Shown here: piece after piece, positions 1-7,020 of the stretch
Layout of the letters: each line of letters starts with the position of its first letter
Position numbering within the stretch: position 1 is the first letter of the stretch
Source of the DNA: Chitinophaga terrae (ex Kim and Jung 2007)
GTDB taxonomy: Bacteria; Bacteroidota; Bacteroidia; Chitinophagales; Chitinophagaceae
NCBI RefSeq assembly: GCF_900107795.1
Contig: NZ_FNRL01000009.1
Coordinates: forward strand, 162,303-226,302
DNA length: 64,000 nucleotides
Direction: 5' to 3'
Notes under the pieces: model-generated
Told to the model about the DNA's origin: nothing
Database searches by the model: none
The model's input: the letters and a program-made list of their open reading frames with translations, nothing else
Translations under genes and position numbers: made by a program

Positions 1-771
1 AGGAGTGATTCTTTCCAGCGCTTTTTGAAAAGCCGCGTTGTTTTCGAATTCCATGTCGGCGTGGAAATAATAGTTCCATTCTTTGGCCGGGATAGGAAAA
101 GATTGCAGTTTGGAAAGATTGATACCAGAATCGGCTATTTGTGTAAGCACTTTGGCGAGGCTGCCCCGGTCGTGAGTTGTCTGGAAATAGACAGATGCTT
201 TGTTGGCATCATCGGGGGTGGCTGCCGGCGTTTTAGAAACAGCGAGGAAGCGGGTATAATTATTTTTATTGGTATGGATATTAGGCGCAATTATATCGAG
301 TTCAAATATTTCGGCGGCCAGTTTGCCGGCGATGGCGGCGGTGCTTTTAAGCTTTTTTTGCCTGACATGTTTGGCGCTGAGGGCGGTGTCTTCTGTTTCG
401 ACAAGTTTGATATGGGGATGTTTTTCGAGGAAGTCCATGCATTGCAGCAAGGCCATAGGGTGCGAGTGAACTTCCCTGATATCGTCTAACGTCTGGCCCG
501 GTAAAACCATCAGGTGCTGGTTGATCTGGAGGTAGATCTCGCCGGTGATATGCAGTCCTGAATTTTTGATCAGGCTGTAGTTAGGTAAGATGCTGCCGGC
601 AATAGAGTTCTCGATGGCCATGATACCTGCATCCACAGTGGGTTGTTGTTTTACTTTTTTTACCAGTTCAGCGAAGGAAGCGCAGCATTCTATTTCGATA
701 TTTTTACCGAAAAACCCCTGGGCTGCAACCTGGTGAAAACATCCTTCAAACCCTTGTATGGCAATTTTCAT
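1..771 (-). CDS. pheA: Prephenate dehydratase, 3' end outside the window
   Basis: Converts prephenate to phenylpyruvate, the committed step of phenylalanine synthesis, in the cytosol. The frame is open for 257 codons from ATG at 771 to the window edge, so the C-terminus is missing. The N-terminal part shows the dehydratase fold: an N-terminal IAIQGFEGCFH segment, the AIENSIAG motif near residue 53, and the TRF motif followed by FLAVSK near residue 173. A C-terminal ACT domain begins around residue 190 and contains GSLAKVL. The enterobacterial ESRP phenylalanine-binding motif reads QSFP here, so feedback control through that loop may differ. There is no chorismate mutase domain at the N-terminus, so this is a monofunctional enzyme. 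It is the first gene after two tandem aromatic leader peptides and is probably controlled by them. Confidence 0.93.
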   Translation of the reverse strand, partial: MKIAIQGFEGCFHQVAAQGFFGKNIEIECCASFAELVKKVKQQPTVDAGIMAIENSIAGSILPNYSLIKNSGLHITGEIYLQINQHLMVLPGQTLDDIREVHSHPMALLQCMDFLEKHPHIKLVETEDTALSAKHVRQKKLKSTAAIAGKLAAEIFELDIIAPNIHTNKNNYTRFLAVSKTPAATPDDANKASVYFQTTHDRGSLAKVLTQIADSGINLSKLQSFPIPAKEWNYYFHADMEFENNAAFQKALERITP

Positions 772-830
772 TAGAAATGTGATTGAATTTGTTCATTTAT
801 AGTTGCTGTAGCAACTTACTGTTAGAAACA

Positions 831-856
831 AAAAGGGCCCCGATCCGGGACCCTTC
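831..856 (-). terminator. Attenuator terminator 2 before pheA
   Basis: Read on the minus strand this is a GC-rich hairpin (AAGGG and CCC paired with GGG and CCCTT, one bulged base) followed by a T-run at 834-830. It lies between leader peptide 2 and the pheA start. The leader-proximal arm (GTCCC at 847-851) can instead pair with GGGAC at the end of leader ORF 2 (897-902). That would be an antiterminator. Confidence 0.8.
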
Positions 857-883
857 TGCTTTTTACTTTTATTTCGAAGTATA

Positions 884-970
884 TTATTGCAAACGAGTCC
901 CCTGCTTCTTCGCATAAAAGAAGTAAGAGAAGTAGTAAAAGAAGTAATTACTGGTAGCTGGCTGTAACAT
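884..970 (-). CDS. Aromatic leader peptide 2 (28 aa)
   Basis: A 28-codon ORF from ATG at 970 to TAA at 884. Residues 9 to 19 read YFFYYFSYFFY: five Tyr and five Phe in eleven codons, a composition expected only of a control peptide. It is followed directly by a terminator hairpin and then by pheA. The end of the ORF (transcript GGGGAC) can pair with the upstream arm of that terminator, as needed for ribosome-dependent antitermination. This is the pheL-type logic known from enterobacteria; the peptide itself is unrelated in sequence. It lies downstream of another leader and terminator, so the two would act in series. No Shine-Dalgarno sequence is evident, which is usual in this phylum. Confidence 0.82.
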   Translation of the reverse strand: MLQPATSNYFFYYFSYFFYAKKQGTRLQ

Positions 971-991
971 ACTTTGTTAATTAATGATATT

Positions 992-1024
992 AAAAAAGGC
1001 CTTCCGGTTTCGGAAGGCCTTTTT
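992..1024 (-). terminator. Attenuator terminator 1
   Basis: A perfect 14-bp stem, AAAAAGGCCTTCCG with a 4-base loop, followed on the minus strand by a T-run. It lies between leader peptides 1 and 2. Its 5' arm (transcript CCTTCC, plus-strand 1012-1017) is complementary to GGAAGG at plus-strand 1052-1057, which overlaps the stop of leader ORF 1. This gives mutually exclusive antiterminator and terminator folds. The stem is symmetric, so it could also stop plus-strand transcription. Confidence 0.85.
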
Positions 1025-1056
1025 GTAGTTCTTTTATCTTTATACAAACGACCTTC

Positions 1057-1116
1057 CTATTCCTGGTACCAGAAATAATAAAAGCCAAAAAAACCAAAAG
1101 TCGTTTGCTTATTCAT
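1057..1116 (-). CDS. Aromatic leader peptide 1 (19 aa)
   Basis: A 19-codon ORF from ATG at 1116 to TAG at 1057. Residues 7 to 17 read FGFFGFYYFWY: five Phe, three Tyr and one Trp. The start lies about 20 nt below a consensus -7 promoter element. Codons 4 to 6 contain CAAACGAC, perfectly complementary over 8 nt to GTCGTTTG just after the ORF (plus-strand 1045-1052). That second segment runs on into GGAAGG, which can pair with the first arm of terminator 1. Classical region 1:2, 2:3 and 3:4 pairings are therefore all present. A ribosome stalled at the aromatic codons would cover region 1 and favour antitermination. Confidence 0.85.
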   Translation of the reverse strand: MNKQTTFGFFGFYYFWYQE

Positions 1117-1135
1117 ATGCTTGTTTGATATAGAA

Positions 1136-1166
1136 CAAAAGTACGGCACGATTTTAATTATGCAAG
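1136..1166 (-). promoter_or_regulatory. Promoter of the aromatic leader and pheA
   Basis: On the minus strand the -7 element TACTTTTG (1143-1136) lies exactly 19 nt below CTTG (1166-1163). This matches the Bacteroidota primary sigma consensus TTTG-N19-TAnnTTTG. Transcription would start about 13 nt before leader ORF 1. Confidence 0.75.
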
Positions 1167-1255
1167 GGGTTCCTTGAAAAAATACATAACTTTAAATAAT
1201 AAGGCTTATTTATTGAATAAATTTCAAAAATAAGCAATCTTTCAAGTACCGGGCA

Positions 1256-1289
1256 TAAAAAAACCGCCTCTACCATGTAGAAGCGGTTC
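1256..1289 (-). terminator. Terminator of the small lipoprotein gene
   Basis: Minus-strand hairpin AACCGC-TCTA paired with TAGA-GCGGTT, with one bulge and a short loop, followed by a run of seven T. It lies 23 nt after the stop of the lipoprotein gene. Confidence 0.8.
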
Positions 1290-1312
1290 TCTATAATTTC
1301 TACTCGTTAGAA

Positions 1313-1531
1313 TTAGTGGTGAGCAGCAGAGTCAGCAGCTGGAGCAGCAGCAGCAGAAGTATCTACTTTAGCCAGAGTATCAGCTGGAGGAGCAACTTGT
1401 TGTGCAGCGCTATCGATAGCTGGAGCAGTAGCAGTAGAATCAGTAGATTCAGTTTTAGCACCACCGCCGCAAGCAACTGCGAACAGACCGAAAGCTACAG
1501 CAAAGAAACCGATTTTAATTACGTTCTTCAT
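1313..1531 (-). CDS. Small Ala/Asp/Ser-rich lipoprotein
   Basis: A 72-aa protein with a short signal segment (residues 1-20) ending in FAVAC followed by GGG, a plausible lipoprotein cleavage site with Cys21 as the first mature residue. The rest is low complexity (Ala, Asp, Ser, Thr, Pro) with recurring D-S/T pairs and a terminal HH. It is probably an envelope lipoprotein with a disordered tail; I do not recognise a family with a known function. It has its own terminator and is transcribed divergently from the ECF sigma gene. Confidence 0.7.
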   Translation of the reverse strand: MKNVIKIGFFAVAFGLFAVACGGGAKTESTDSTATAPAIDSAAQQVAPPADTLAKVDTSAAAAPAADSAAHH

Positions 1532-1662
1532 GATACAATTATTTTAGTTGTTTTTTGAATGATTTACCCTTTATACCCGGAAGAATGAAAAGGTAACCCA
1601 TACTTTTAAAAATTTTTTTTTCGGTACTTTGGGTTACCAAATGCCTAATAACCGTATTAAGA

Positions 1663-2235
1663 GTGAAGCAGCATCAAGACATAACAAAAGATAGGGAATT
1701 ACTGCTAGGATTGGCGGAGGGAGATGATAAGTCGTTGGAAATCATATACTCAGAGAATTTTCCTGTGGTATTAAGAATGATTCTCAACCACAACGGCTCC
1801 GAAGACGATGCCAAAGATATTTTCCAGGAAGCGATCATCATTCTGTATGAAAAAGTACAAAAAGATGATTTTTCATTAAGCAGCAGGCTGAAAACGTTCC
1901 TTTATTCCGTTTGCCGCCACCTGTGGTTGAAAAAAGTACAGCGTACATATAATATGTATAGCCTGTCCAACGAACTGGAGGAGATCATCCCGGTTGCTGA
2001 TGAACTTGAAACACACCAGGCAAAAGACCAGGAATTCCAGATTATGGAAAGCGCCCTTCAGAATATGGGGCAACCCTGTCAGACTATCCTGGAAGATTAT
2101 TATCTGCATAAAAGATCCATGCAGGAGATAGCGGAGAAATTCGGTTACACAAACGCCGAAAATGCGAAGAACCAGAAATATAAATGTCTGATGAGGCTGA
2201 AGAAGTTATTTTTTGACAGATACAAAACACTATAA
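1663..2235 (+). CDS. ECF RNA polymerase sigma factor
   Basis: A 190-aa sigma-70 family protein of the ECF type. Region 2 (about residues 25-95) contains DAKDIFQEAIIILYEKV and FLYSVCRHLWLKK. Region 4 (about 130-180) has a helix-turn-helix with SMQEIAEKFGYTNAENAKNQ. It directs RNA polymerase to a small regulon, which may include itself. The start is GTG at 1663; the nearby ATG at 1641 is in another frame. The next gene begins 12 bp later and encodes a membrane-anchored protease with an anti-sigma-like N-terminus, very likely its partner. Confidence 0.88.
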   Translation: MKQHQDITKDRELLLGLAEGDDKSLEIIYSENFPVVLRMILNHNGSEDDAKDIFQEAIIILYEKVQKDDFSLSSRLKTFLYSVCRHLWLKKVQRTYNMYSLSNELEEIIPVADELETHQAKDQEFQIMESALQNMGQPCQTILEDYYLHKRSMQEIAEKFGYTNAENAKNQKYKCLMRLKKLFFDRYKTL

Positions 2236-2247
2236 GCAACGGCAGCC

Positions 2248-3342
2248 ATGAAAGATGATATGATCTTATTGCATGAAATTGAGCGTTACCTGACGGGGGA
2301 GATGAGCCAGGCAGAGAGCATTGCTTTCGATGAACTGCGCCGTACCAACCCCTTGATAGATCAACAAGTTGCTGAACACAGGTTGCTATTGGACCAATTG
2401 GAATCATACGGTCAACGTAAATCCCTTCAACTTAAAATGAACCGGATTCATGAAAAGTTGAATATTCCTGTACTTACTGAACAGGCAGAAGCCGAAAACC
2501 AAAAGGCCAAACGCCTCAAGATCAGACGCAGAACTATTACCAACCTTGCCGCAGCAGCCTGCATTGCGCTGGTCACTTCGCTGTCGACCATCGCCGTAAT
2601 GCAACACGATGCCAAACGCAAATCCACTGCTCAATACGAGGATGTAAGGAGAGTGTTGAATAACATTCAACGTTCCCAGAACGCCCTCATTAACGACATT
2701 AATAATAAAAAACGGGCTCCTTTAAACCCGGGTACCTACGGAGGAACCGGCTTTGCTGTAAGCGGGAACGGGTATATTGTTACCAACTATCATGTAGTAG
2801 CCGGCGCCGATTCCGTTTATGTTCAAAACAATAAAGGCGAAGCCTATAAAGCGGTTAATATCTTTGAAGATATTTCCAGCGACCTGGCAGTGCTGAAGAT
2901 CGCGGATTCGACCTTCAAAAGTCAACCTCTTCCCTATTCCCTTAAATCCCAGGGGCTGAAACTGGGTGAAGAAGTATTTACCATGGGTTATCCGCGCGAC
3001 GAGATCGTTTACGGAAAAGGATATATCAGCGCTAAAACCGGCTTCAACGGCGATACAACCGCCTACCAGGTATCCATCCCTGTGAACCCGGGCAACAGCG
3101 GCGCTCCGCTGTTAGACAGCAGGGGCGATATTGTTGGTATCGTTACCGGCAAACAAACCACATCAGACGGTATTGCCTTCGCAGTAAAATCAGCGCACCT
3201 GAAACGTTTACTGGAAGAAATGCCGAAAGATAAACAGATCAAAAAAGATCAACTCCACAAAAATCACCTTGATGGTTTAAACAGGGTTGACCAGATCAAG
3301 AAACTGGAAGATTTCGTATACATGATCAAAGTATACAATTAA
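2248..3342 (+). CDS. Membrane-anchored HtrA-like serine protease with anti-sigma-like N-terminus
   Basis: A 364-aa fusion-like protein. Residues 1-95 are cytoplasmic and charged and resemble the N-terminus of ECF anti-sigma factors (HEIERYLTGEMSQAESIAFDEL). One membrane helix follows at about 98-118. The rest is a trypsin-like S1C domain outside the inner membrane, with His182 in TNYHVVAG, Asp212 in SSDLAVLKI and Ser284 in NPGNSGAPL. There is no PDZ domain. It sits 12 bp behind an ECF sigma gene. The inference is an anti-sigma factor whose periplasmic sensor is itself a protease, so stress sensing and proteolysis could be in one polypeptide. The triad and topology are visible in the sequence; the partner role comes from the gene order. 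Confidence 0.85.
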   Translation: MKDDMILLHEIERYLTGEMSQAESIAFDELRRTNPLIDQQVAEHRLLLDQLESYGQRKSLQLKMNRIHEKLNIPVLTEQAEAENQKAKRLKIRRRTITNLAAAACIALVTSLSTIAVMQHDAKRKSTAQYEDVRRVLNNIQRSQNALINDINNKKRAPLNPGTYGGTGFAVSGNGYIVTNYHVVAGADSVYVQNNKGEAYKAVNIFEDISSDLAVLKIADSTFKSQPLPYSLKSQGLKLGEEVFTMGYPRDEIVYGKGYISAKTGFNGDTTAYQVSIPVNPGNSGAPLLDSRGDIVGIVTGKQTTSDGIAFAVKSAHLKRLLEEMPKDKQIKKDQLHKNHLDGLNRVDQIKKLEDFVYMIKVYN

Positions 3343-3381
3343 CACAGGAAATACGGACGTAATTTTAAGTGTTATATATTA

Positions 3382-3409
3382 GGGGCGGAGTTTCATCTCC
3401 GCCCTTTTT
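3382..3409 (+). terminator. Terminator after the sigma/protease operon
   Basis: Perfect 8-bp stem GGGCGGAG/CTCCGCCC, 6-base loop TTTCAT, then TTTTTG. Confidence 0.88.
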
Positions 3410-3429
3410 GTTCCCATACGGGCGAAAAC

Positions 3430-3473
3430 AACAAAGCGAAGAACGTGTTGTAAAACATCGTCTTCGCTTTGTT
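3430..3473 (-). terminator. Terminator of the 3494-4210 gene
   Basis: A 13-bp perfect stem, AACAAAGCGAAGA paired with TCTTCGCTTTGTT, followed on the minus strand by a T-rich tail. It faces the previous terminator and closes the convergent gene. Confidence 0.75.
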
Positions 3474-3493
3474 CGTTTACTGTGCGCTGTAAA

Positions 3494-4210
3494 CTATTTT
3501 TTTATCCAGGCCTTGTATCTATCGGTGATCCAATACAGCAGATCGTTATTCCCGATAGCCCGCATTGTTCCATAATCCGGGTAATTATCTTTCATAAACA
3601 TCAACAAAGAATCCCCTTTCAATCCTGTTACCCGGCTAACCAGTACCGGAGTAAAACGGGAGTCGATATATTTCTCTCTTTCCATCTTCTCGTAATTTTC
3701 CTTGAACTGCCTTTTCTGGCGTTCTTTCTTTGAAAAACGGGTGATGGGACTAAACACTACACCCGCGCCTTCCGGCGTATTGCCTCCGGCGAGCGGCTTG
3801 TTCGGCAGGTTCAGCAGGTAACCGTATTGTTCCCGGCGGGCAATTGAGTCGAGTTGATAAGGCGTGTATTGCGTAGTTACTTCTACTTCTCTCAGGAAGC
3901 GGCTTTCCGGTTCCAGTATTACATTAATGGTCTGCGTACCTGAAGACTGTGTTGCCACGATGGTATCGGGCAGGTAACCTACAAACGTGATAACTATTTT
4001 GTCGTTAAGCCCTGCGGCTATTTTATAAAAACCGCCCTGGTCTGAAAATGCGCGTTTGCCGGTAGTGAGGTTAACTACACCCGCATAGGGCAATACCAGC
4101 CGGTTACTGTCAGAGATCACGCCCGTTACGGTAACCTGGGCCTCTGCCAGGGAAACAAATGCCAAACTGCCAATAACAGCCAGAATAATGGAACGAATAA
4201 TAGCCTTCAT
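3494..4210 (-). CDS. Secreted carboxypeptidase-like regulatory domain protein
   Basis: A 238-aa protein with a signal peptide ending at about LAEAQ (residue 25). A beta-sandwich regulatory domain (about 27-100) follows, with TVTGVISD, YAGVVNLTTG, FSDQGGFYKI and FVGYLPDTIV, the pattern of CarboxypepD_reg-like domains found at the N-terminus of SusC proteins. The remaining 130 residues are basic and rich in R, K and Y, with no TonB-dependent barrel. It is probably a periplasmic or outer-membrane-associated protein of unknown role. It has its own terminator and stands alone. Confidence 0.75.
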   Translation of the reverse strand: MKAIIRSIILAVIGSLAFVSLAEAQVTVTGVISDSNRLVLPYAGVVNLTTGKRAFSDQGGFYKIAAGLNDKIVITFVGYLPDTIVATQSSGTQTINVILEPESRFLREVEVTTQYTPYQLDSIARREQYGYLLNLPNKPLAGGNTPEGAGVVFSPITRFSKKERQKRQFKENYEKMEREKYIDSRFTPVLVSRVTGLKGDSLLMFMKDNYPDYGTMRAIGNNDLLYWITDRYKAWIKK

Positions 4211-4317
4211 AAAGAATTGTTTAACTGCTGAACCCTTCTACCTTTCTAAAACATATCAGTAAAGACATTGTTTATCAACCTGCTCCCATGCAAATTAAGG
4301 AAATCCCTTTGTAAGAA

Positions 4318-4353
4318 AACAAAAAATCCTCCCGTTGAATGAGAGGATCTTTG
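4318..4353 (-). terminator. Terminator of the csbD-like gene
   Basis: Minus-strand hairpin with GATCCTC/GAGGAT arms around a short loop, followed by a T6 tract. It lies about 30 nt past the CsbD stop. Confidence 0.7.
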
Positions 4354-4380
4354 CTTATTAAAATTTCAGGTTTGCCTTTA

Positions 4381-4566
4381 CTATGCTGATTTTAACAGGT
4401 CAATCACTTCTTCCCTGGATTTACCCAGTTTCTGTTGAAGTTTACCAATCAGCTTATCTTCTTGTCCTTCTTCGTATAACAGGTCATCATCTGTCAGTTC
4501 TGCATATTTCTCCTTCAGCGATCCTTTTAACTCATTCCATTTTCCTTTAATTGATAAATTATCCAT
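4381..4566 (-). CDS. CsbD-family stress protein
   Basis: A 61-aa cytosolic protein of the CsbD family (general stress; biochemical role unknown). It shows the family signature near the N-terminus, KGKWNELKGSLKEKY, then a short acidic stretch (TDDDLLYEEGQED) and a C-terminal helix KLGKSREEV. I chose ATG at 4566 because the signature starts there. An upstream in-frame start at 4665 would add 33 residues unlike the family and overlap the neighbouring epimerase gene. In related bacteria such genes often respond to osmotic or stationary-phase stress. Confidence 0.85.
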   Translation of the reverse strand: MDNLSIKGKWNELKGSLKEKYAELTDDDLLYEEGQEDKLIGKLQQKLGKSREEVIDLLKSA

Positions 4567-4612
4567 AACAGTAGTTTTTATGGGTGAACAATTAAAGGAA
4601 GGTGGCCAAACA

Positions 4613-5578
4613 CTATGCCATGCCAACTGTGATCCTGATGCGGGTGTCGAATACCCGGCTCTCATTCACAGCCAGCTGAACCAGGCCAATCCCGTTATTG
4701 AAGGCGTCGGGAGCCCCGCTAAGGTTTTCCACAGCCATGCTGGTACGGTGAGGCGGTATATATATCTGCAGGATCGGATAATGCTCTCCCGGGTAAAAAT
4801 CGATGTTGATATTTTTCTTCGGATCGTAGATGTTCGCCAGCGGCTGGCTTTTACTTTGATCCAGGATGAAGGAGTTATCCAGTTCTACACCTTTCAGTTG
4901 TTTACCATTCACAAATTCTGTAAACGGCAATAATTTACCGGTAGGCAGCAATTCGTTGTTGAATTCTACCATTTCTTTTGACGCAAACGTGAGTATCCAT
5001 TCATCTACCGGGGTTCCGGTGGTGAAATACGGATGCCAGCCGTCAACAACCGGGATGGCGCTATTGCTTTTGTTCAGGATCACCGTATGCAATCTTAATT
5101 CGTTGCCGGCAGAAAGACTGATGGTTGTCAGGCATTCAAATGCAAACGGGTAGCCGCTATCAGTGGCCGGATCGTATTTATGCGTTAACGTTACAGCTGC
5201 GTGGCTGTTAGTAGTTTCCTGGTGGGAAACAACAAATGGAAGATCGTACAGCAAACCGTGGATCGCTTTGCCGGGATGCAGGTTTTTCTGGATCTGGTAA
5301 GTTTTTCCTTCCCATACGTAGGTAGCATCTTTCATCCTACAGGCATAGGGGCTGAGTTTCACGCTTTTGAAGCTGGTACGCAGATTCTCTTTCAGATCGG
5401 CCAGATCCTTATAACTGTCTATCAGGTTTAATGTGCCTCCTCCGGGCTGTTGTACTTTAAAAGCATGCAGTAATGCTCCGAATGCAGGAATGATCTCGAC
5501 CTGTGTGCCTGTTTCCGTATCCTGGAGTGCGATGATATCAAATCCTGCCTCCTGGAAAGAATGGATGCTAAATTTCAT
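4613..5578 (-). CDS. Aldose 1-epimerase (mutarotase) family protein
   Basis: A 321-aa protein, the usual length for galactose-mutarotase-like enzymes, which interconvert alpha and beta anomers of aldoses. It has the beta-supersandwich motifs: NLIDSYKD near residue 50, RMKDATYVWEGKTYQ around 81, and the catalytic His in DGWHPYF near 180. A probable catalytic Glu lies in VENLSGAPDAFN near 285. It lies 74 bp downstream of xylA on the same strand, with an intrinsic terminator between. Transcription may partly read through, and the substrate may be xylose, but this is inference. It carries no signal peptide, so a cytosolic location is likely. Confidence 0.85.
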   Translation of the reverse strand: MKFSIHSFQEAGFDIIALQDTETGTQVEIIPAFGALLHAFKVQQPGGGTLNLIDSYKDLADLKENLRTSFKSVKLSPYACRMKDATYVWEGKTYQIQKNLHPGKAIHGLLYDLPFVVSHQETTNSHAAVTLTHKYDPATDSGYPFAFECLTTISLSAGNELRLHTVILNKSNSAIPVVDGWHPYFTTGTPVDEWILTFASKEMVEFNNELLPTGKLLPFTEFVNGKQLKGVELDNSFILDQSKSQPLANIYDPKKNINIDFYPGEHYPILQIYIPPHRTSMAVENLSGAPDAFNNGIGLVQLAVNESRVFDTRIRITVGMA

Positions 5579-5604
5579 TGTCCTATTTTTTGAAATGGAA
5601 AAGT

Positions 5605-5645
5605 ATAAAAAAGATGACGAATGAAGTAATCTCCATTCGTCATCC
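5605..5645 (-). terminator. Terminator after xylA
   Basis: Perfect 11-bp stem GATGACGAATG/CATTCGTCATC with a 10-base loop, followed on the minus strand by T6. Confidence 0.85.
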
Positions 5646-5652
5646 TGTTAAA

Positions 5653-6981
5653 TTATATACTTGCGTTGATCAGGTTCTCCAGCCATTCCTGTTTGCCGCT
5701 GATCTGTTTAGGTTCTCCGTTTTCAGCAGCGAAATTGCGAAGATCTTCCAGCGTCAGTTTGCCAGCTTCAAATTCCTGGCCTTTGCCGCTGTCGAAAGAT
5801 GCGTAACGCTCTTTGCGGAATTTTTTATAAGGTGTGTTATTCAATACTTTTTCTGCAATCACTGCTGCTCTTGCAAAAGTATCGATACCGCCGATATGCG
5901 CCAGGAAGATGTCTTCCAGGTCTGTAGAGTTACGGCGGGTTTTAGCGTCGAAGTTCACGCCGCCGCCGGCTAAACCGCCAGCTTCGAGGATCACCAGCAT
6001 GCTTTCTACCAGGTCGTTCAGGTTGGTAGGGAACTGGTCGGTATCCCATCCGTTCTGGGCATCGCCGCGGTTAGCGTCGATGCTTCCCAGCATTCCTGCA
6101 TCGGCAGCTACCTGCAGTTCGTGCTGGAAGGTATGACCAGCCAGGGTAGCATGGTTTACTTCGATGTTCAGTTTAAAATCTTTATCCAGTCCGTAATGAC
6201 GCAGGAAACCGATCACGGTTGCAGAGTCATAATCGTATTGATGTTTTGTAGGCTCGCAAGGTTTAGGTTCAATGAAGAAAGTACCTTTAAAGCCTTGTTT
6301 GCGGGCGTAATCGCGGGCCATAGAGAGGAAGCGCGCCAGGTGCTCCTGTTCGCGTTTCATATCTGTGTTCAGCAGGGTCATATAACCTTCACGGCCGCCC
6401 CAGAACACATAGTTTTCACCGCCTAAAGCTATGGTAGCATCCAGGGAATTTTTTACCTGGGTACCGGCATAAGCAACAGCGGCAAAGTCAGGGTTGGTGG
6501 CAGCGCCGTTCATGTAACGCGGGTTGCTGAAAACATTGGCGGTGCCCCATAACAGTTTAACGCCGCTTGCAGCCTGTTTTTCTTTTGCGTAAGCAACGAT
6601 CTGCTGCATACGGCTTTCATATTCGGCTACGTTAGCGCCTTCATCTACCAGGTCCACATCATGGAAGCAGTAGTAAGGGAGGTTCATTTTGGTGATGAAT
6701 TCGAAAGCCGCATCCATTTTATCTTTTGCGCTCTGAATAGCATCGGTTGCTGTCAGCCACGGGAAATGTTTGGTACCCGGACCGAACGGATCTCCGCCGG
6801 TTCCGCAGAATGTATGCCAGTACGATACCGCAAACCTGAAAAGGTCTTTCATTGATTTTCCTGCGATAATGCGATTTTCGTCGTACCACTTATAGGCCAG
6901 TGGATTATCTGATTGGGGACCCTCATATTTTATTTCGTCAATCCCTTTGAAGTACTCTTTGTTTCCTAATGTAATACTCAT
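5653..6981 (-). CDS. xylA: Xylose isomerase
   Basis: A 442-aa enzyme, the full length of class II xylose isomerases. It converts D-xylose to D-xylulose in the cytosol. Visible hallmarks are the active-site His in [17 protein letters not shown], the metal-binding Glu in [23 protein letters not shown], and the metal-binding Asp residues in DANRGD and GWDTDQFP. It is the third gene of a minus-strand operon (symporter, xylB, xylA), 39 bp after xylB, and is followed by a strong terminator. No frameshift or truncation. Confidence 0.97.
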   Translation of the reverse strand: MSITLGNKEYFKGIDEIKYEGPQSDNPLAYKWYDENRIIAGKSMKDLFRFAVSYWHTFCGTGGDPFGPGTKHFPWLTATDAIQSAKDKMDAAFEFITKMNLPYYCFHDVDLVDEGANVAEYESRMQQIVAYAKEKQAASGVKLLWGTANVFSNPRYMNGAATNPDFAAVAYAGTQVKNSLDATIALGGENYVFWGGREGYMTLLNTDMKREQEHLARFLSMARDYARKQGFKGTFFIEPKPCEPTKHQYDYDSATVIGFLRHYGLDKDFKLNIEVNHATLAGHTFQHELQVAADAGMLGSIDANRGDAQNGWDTDQFPTNLNDLVESMLVILEAGGLAGGGVNFDAKTRRNSTDLEDIFLAHIGGIDTFARAAVIAEKVLNNTPYKKFRKERYASFDSGKGQEFEAGKLTLEDLRNFAAENGEPKQISGKQEWLENLINASI

Positions 6982-7020
6982 AACAAAATGTGGGTTTAAA
7001 ATGCTAATAATCTGTTTCCG

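Noticed and set aside
793..1047. 84-codon minus-strand ORF overlapping the leader/attenuator region before pheA
   Set aside because: It runs through both attenuator hairpins in a frame without protein character; the Phe/Tyr-rich ORFs in other frames explain the sequence better.
3369..3733. Two plus-strand ORFs after the HtrA-like gene
   Set aside because: They run across two terminators and lie antisense to the secreted-protein gene; no start signal or family features.
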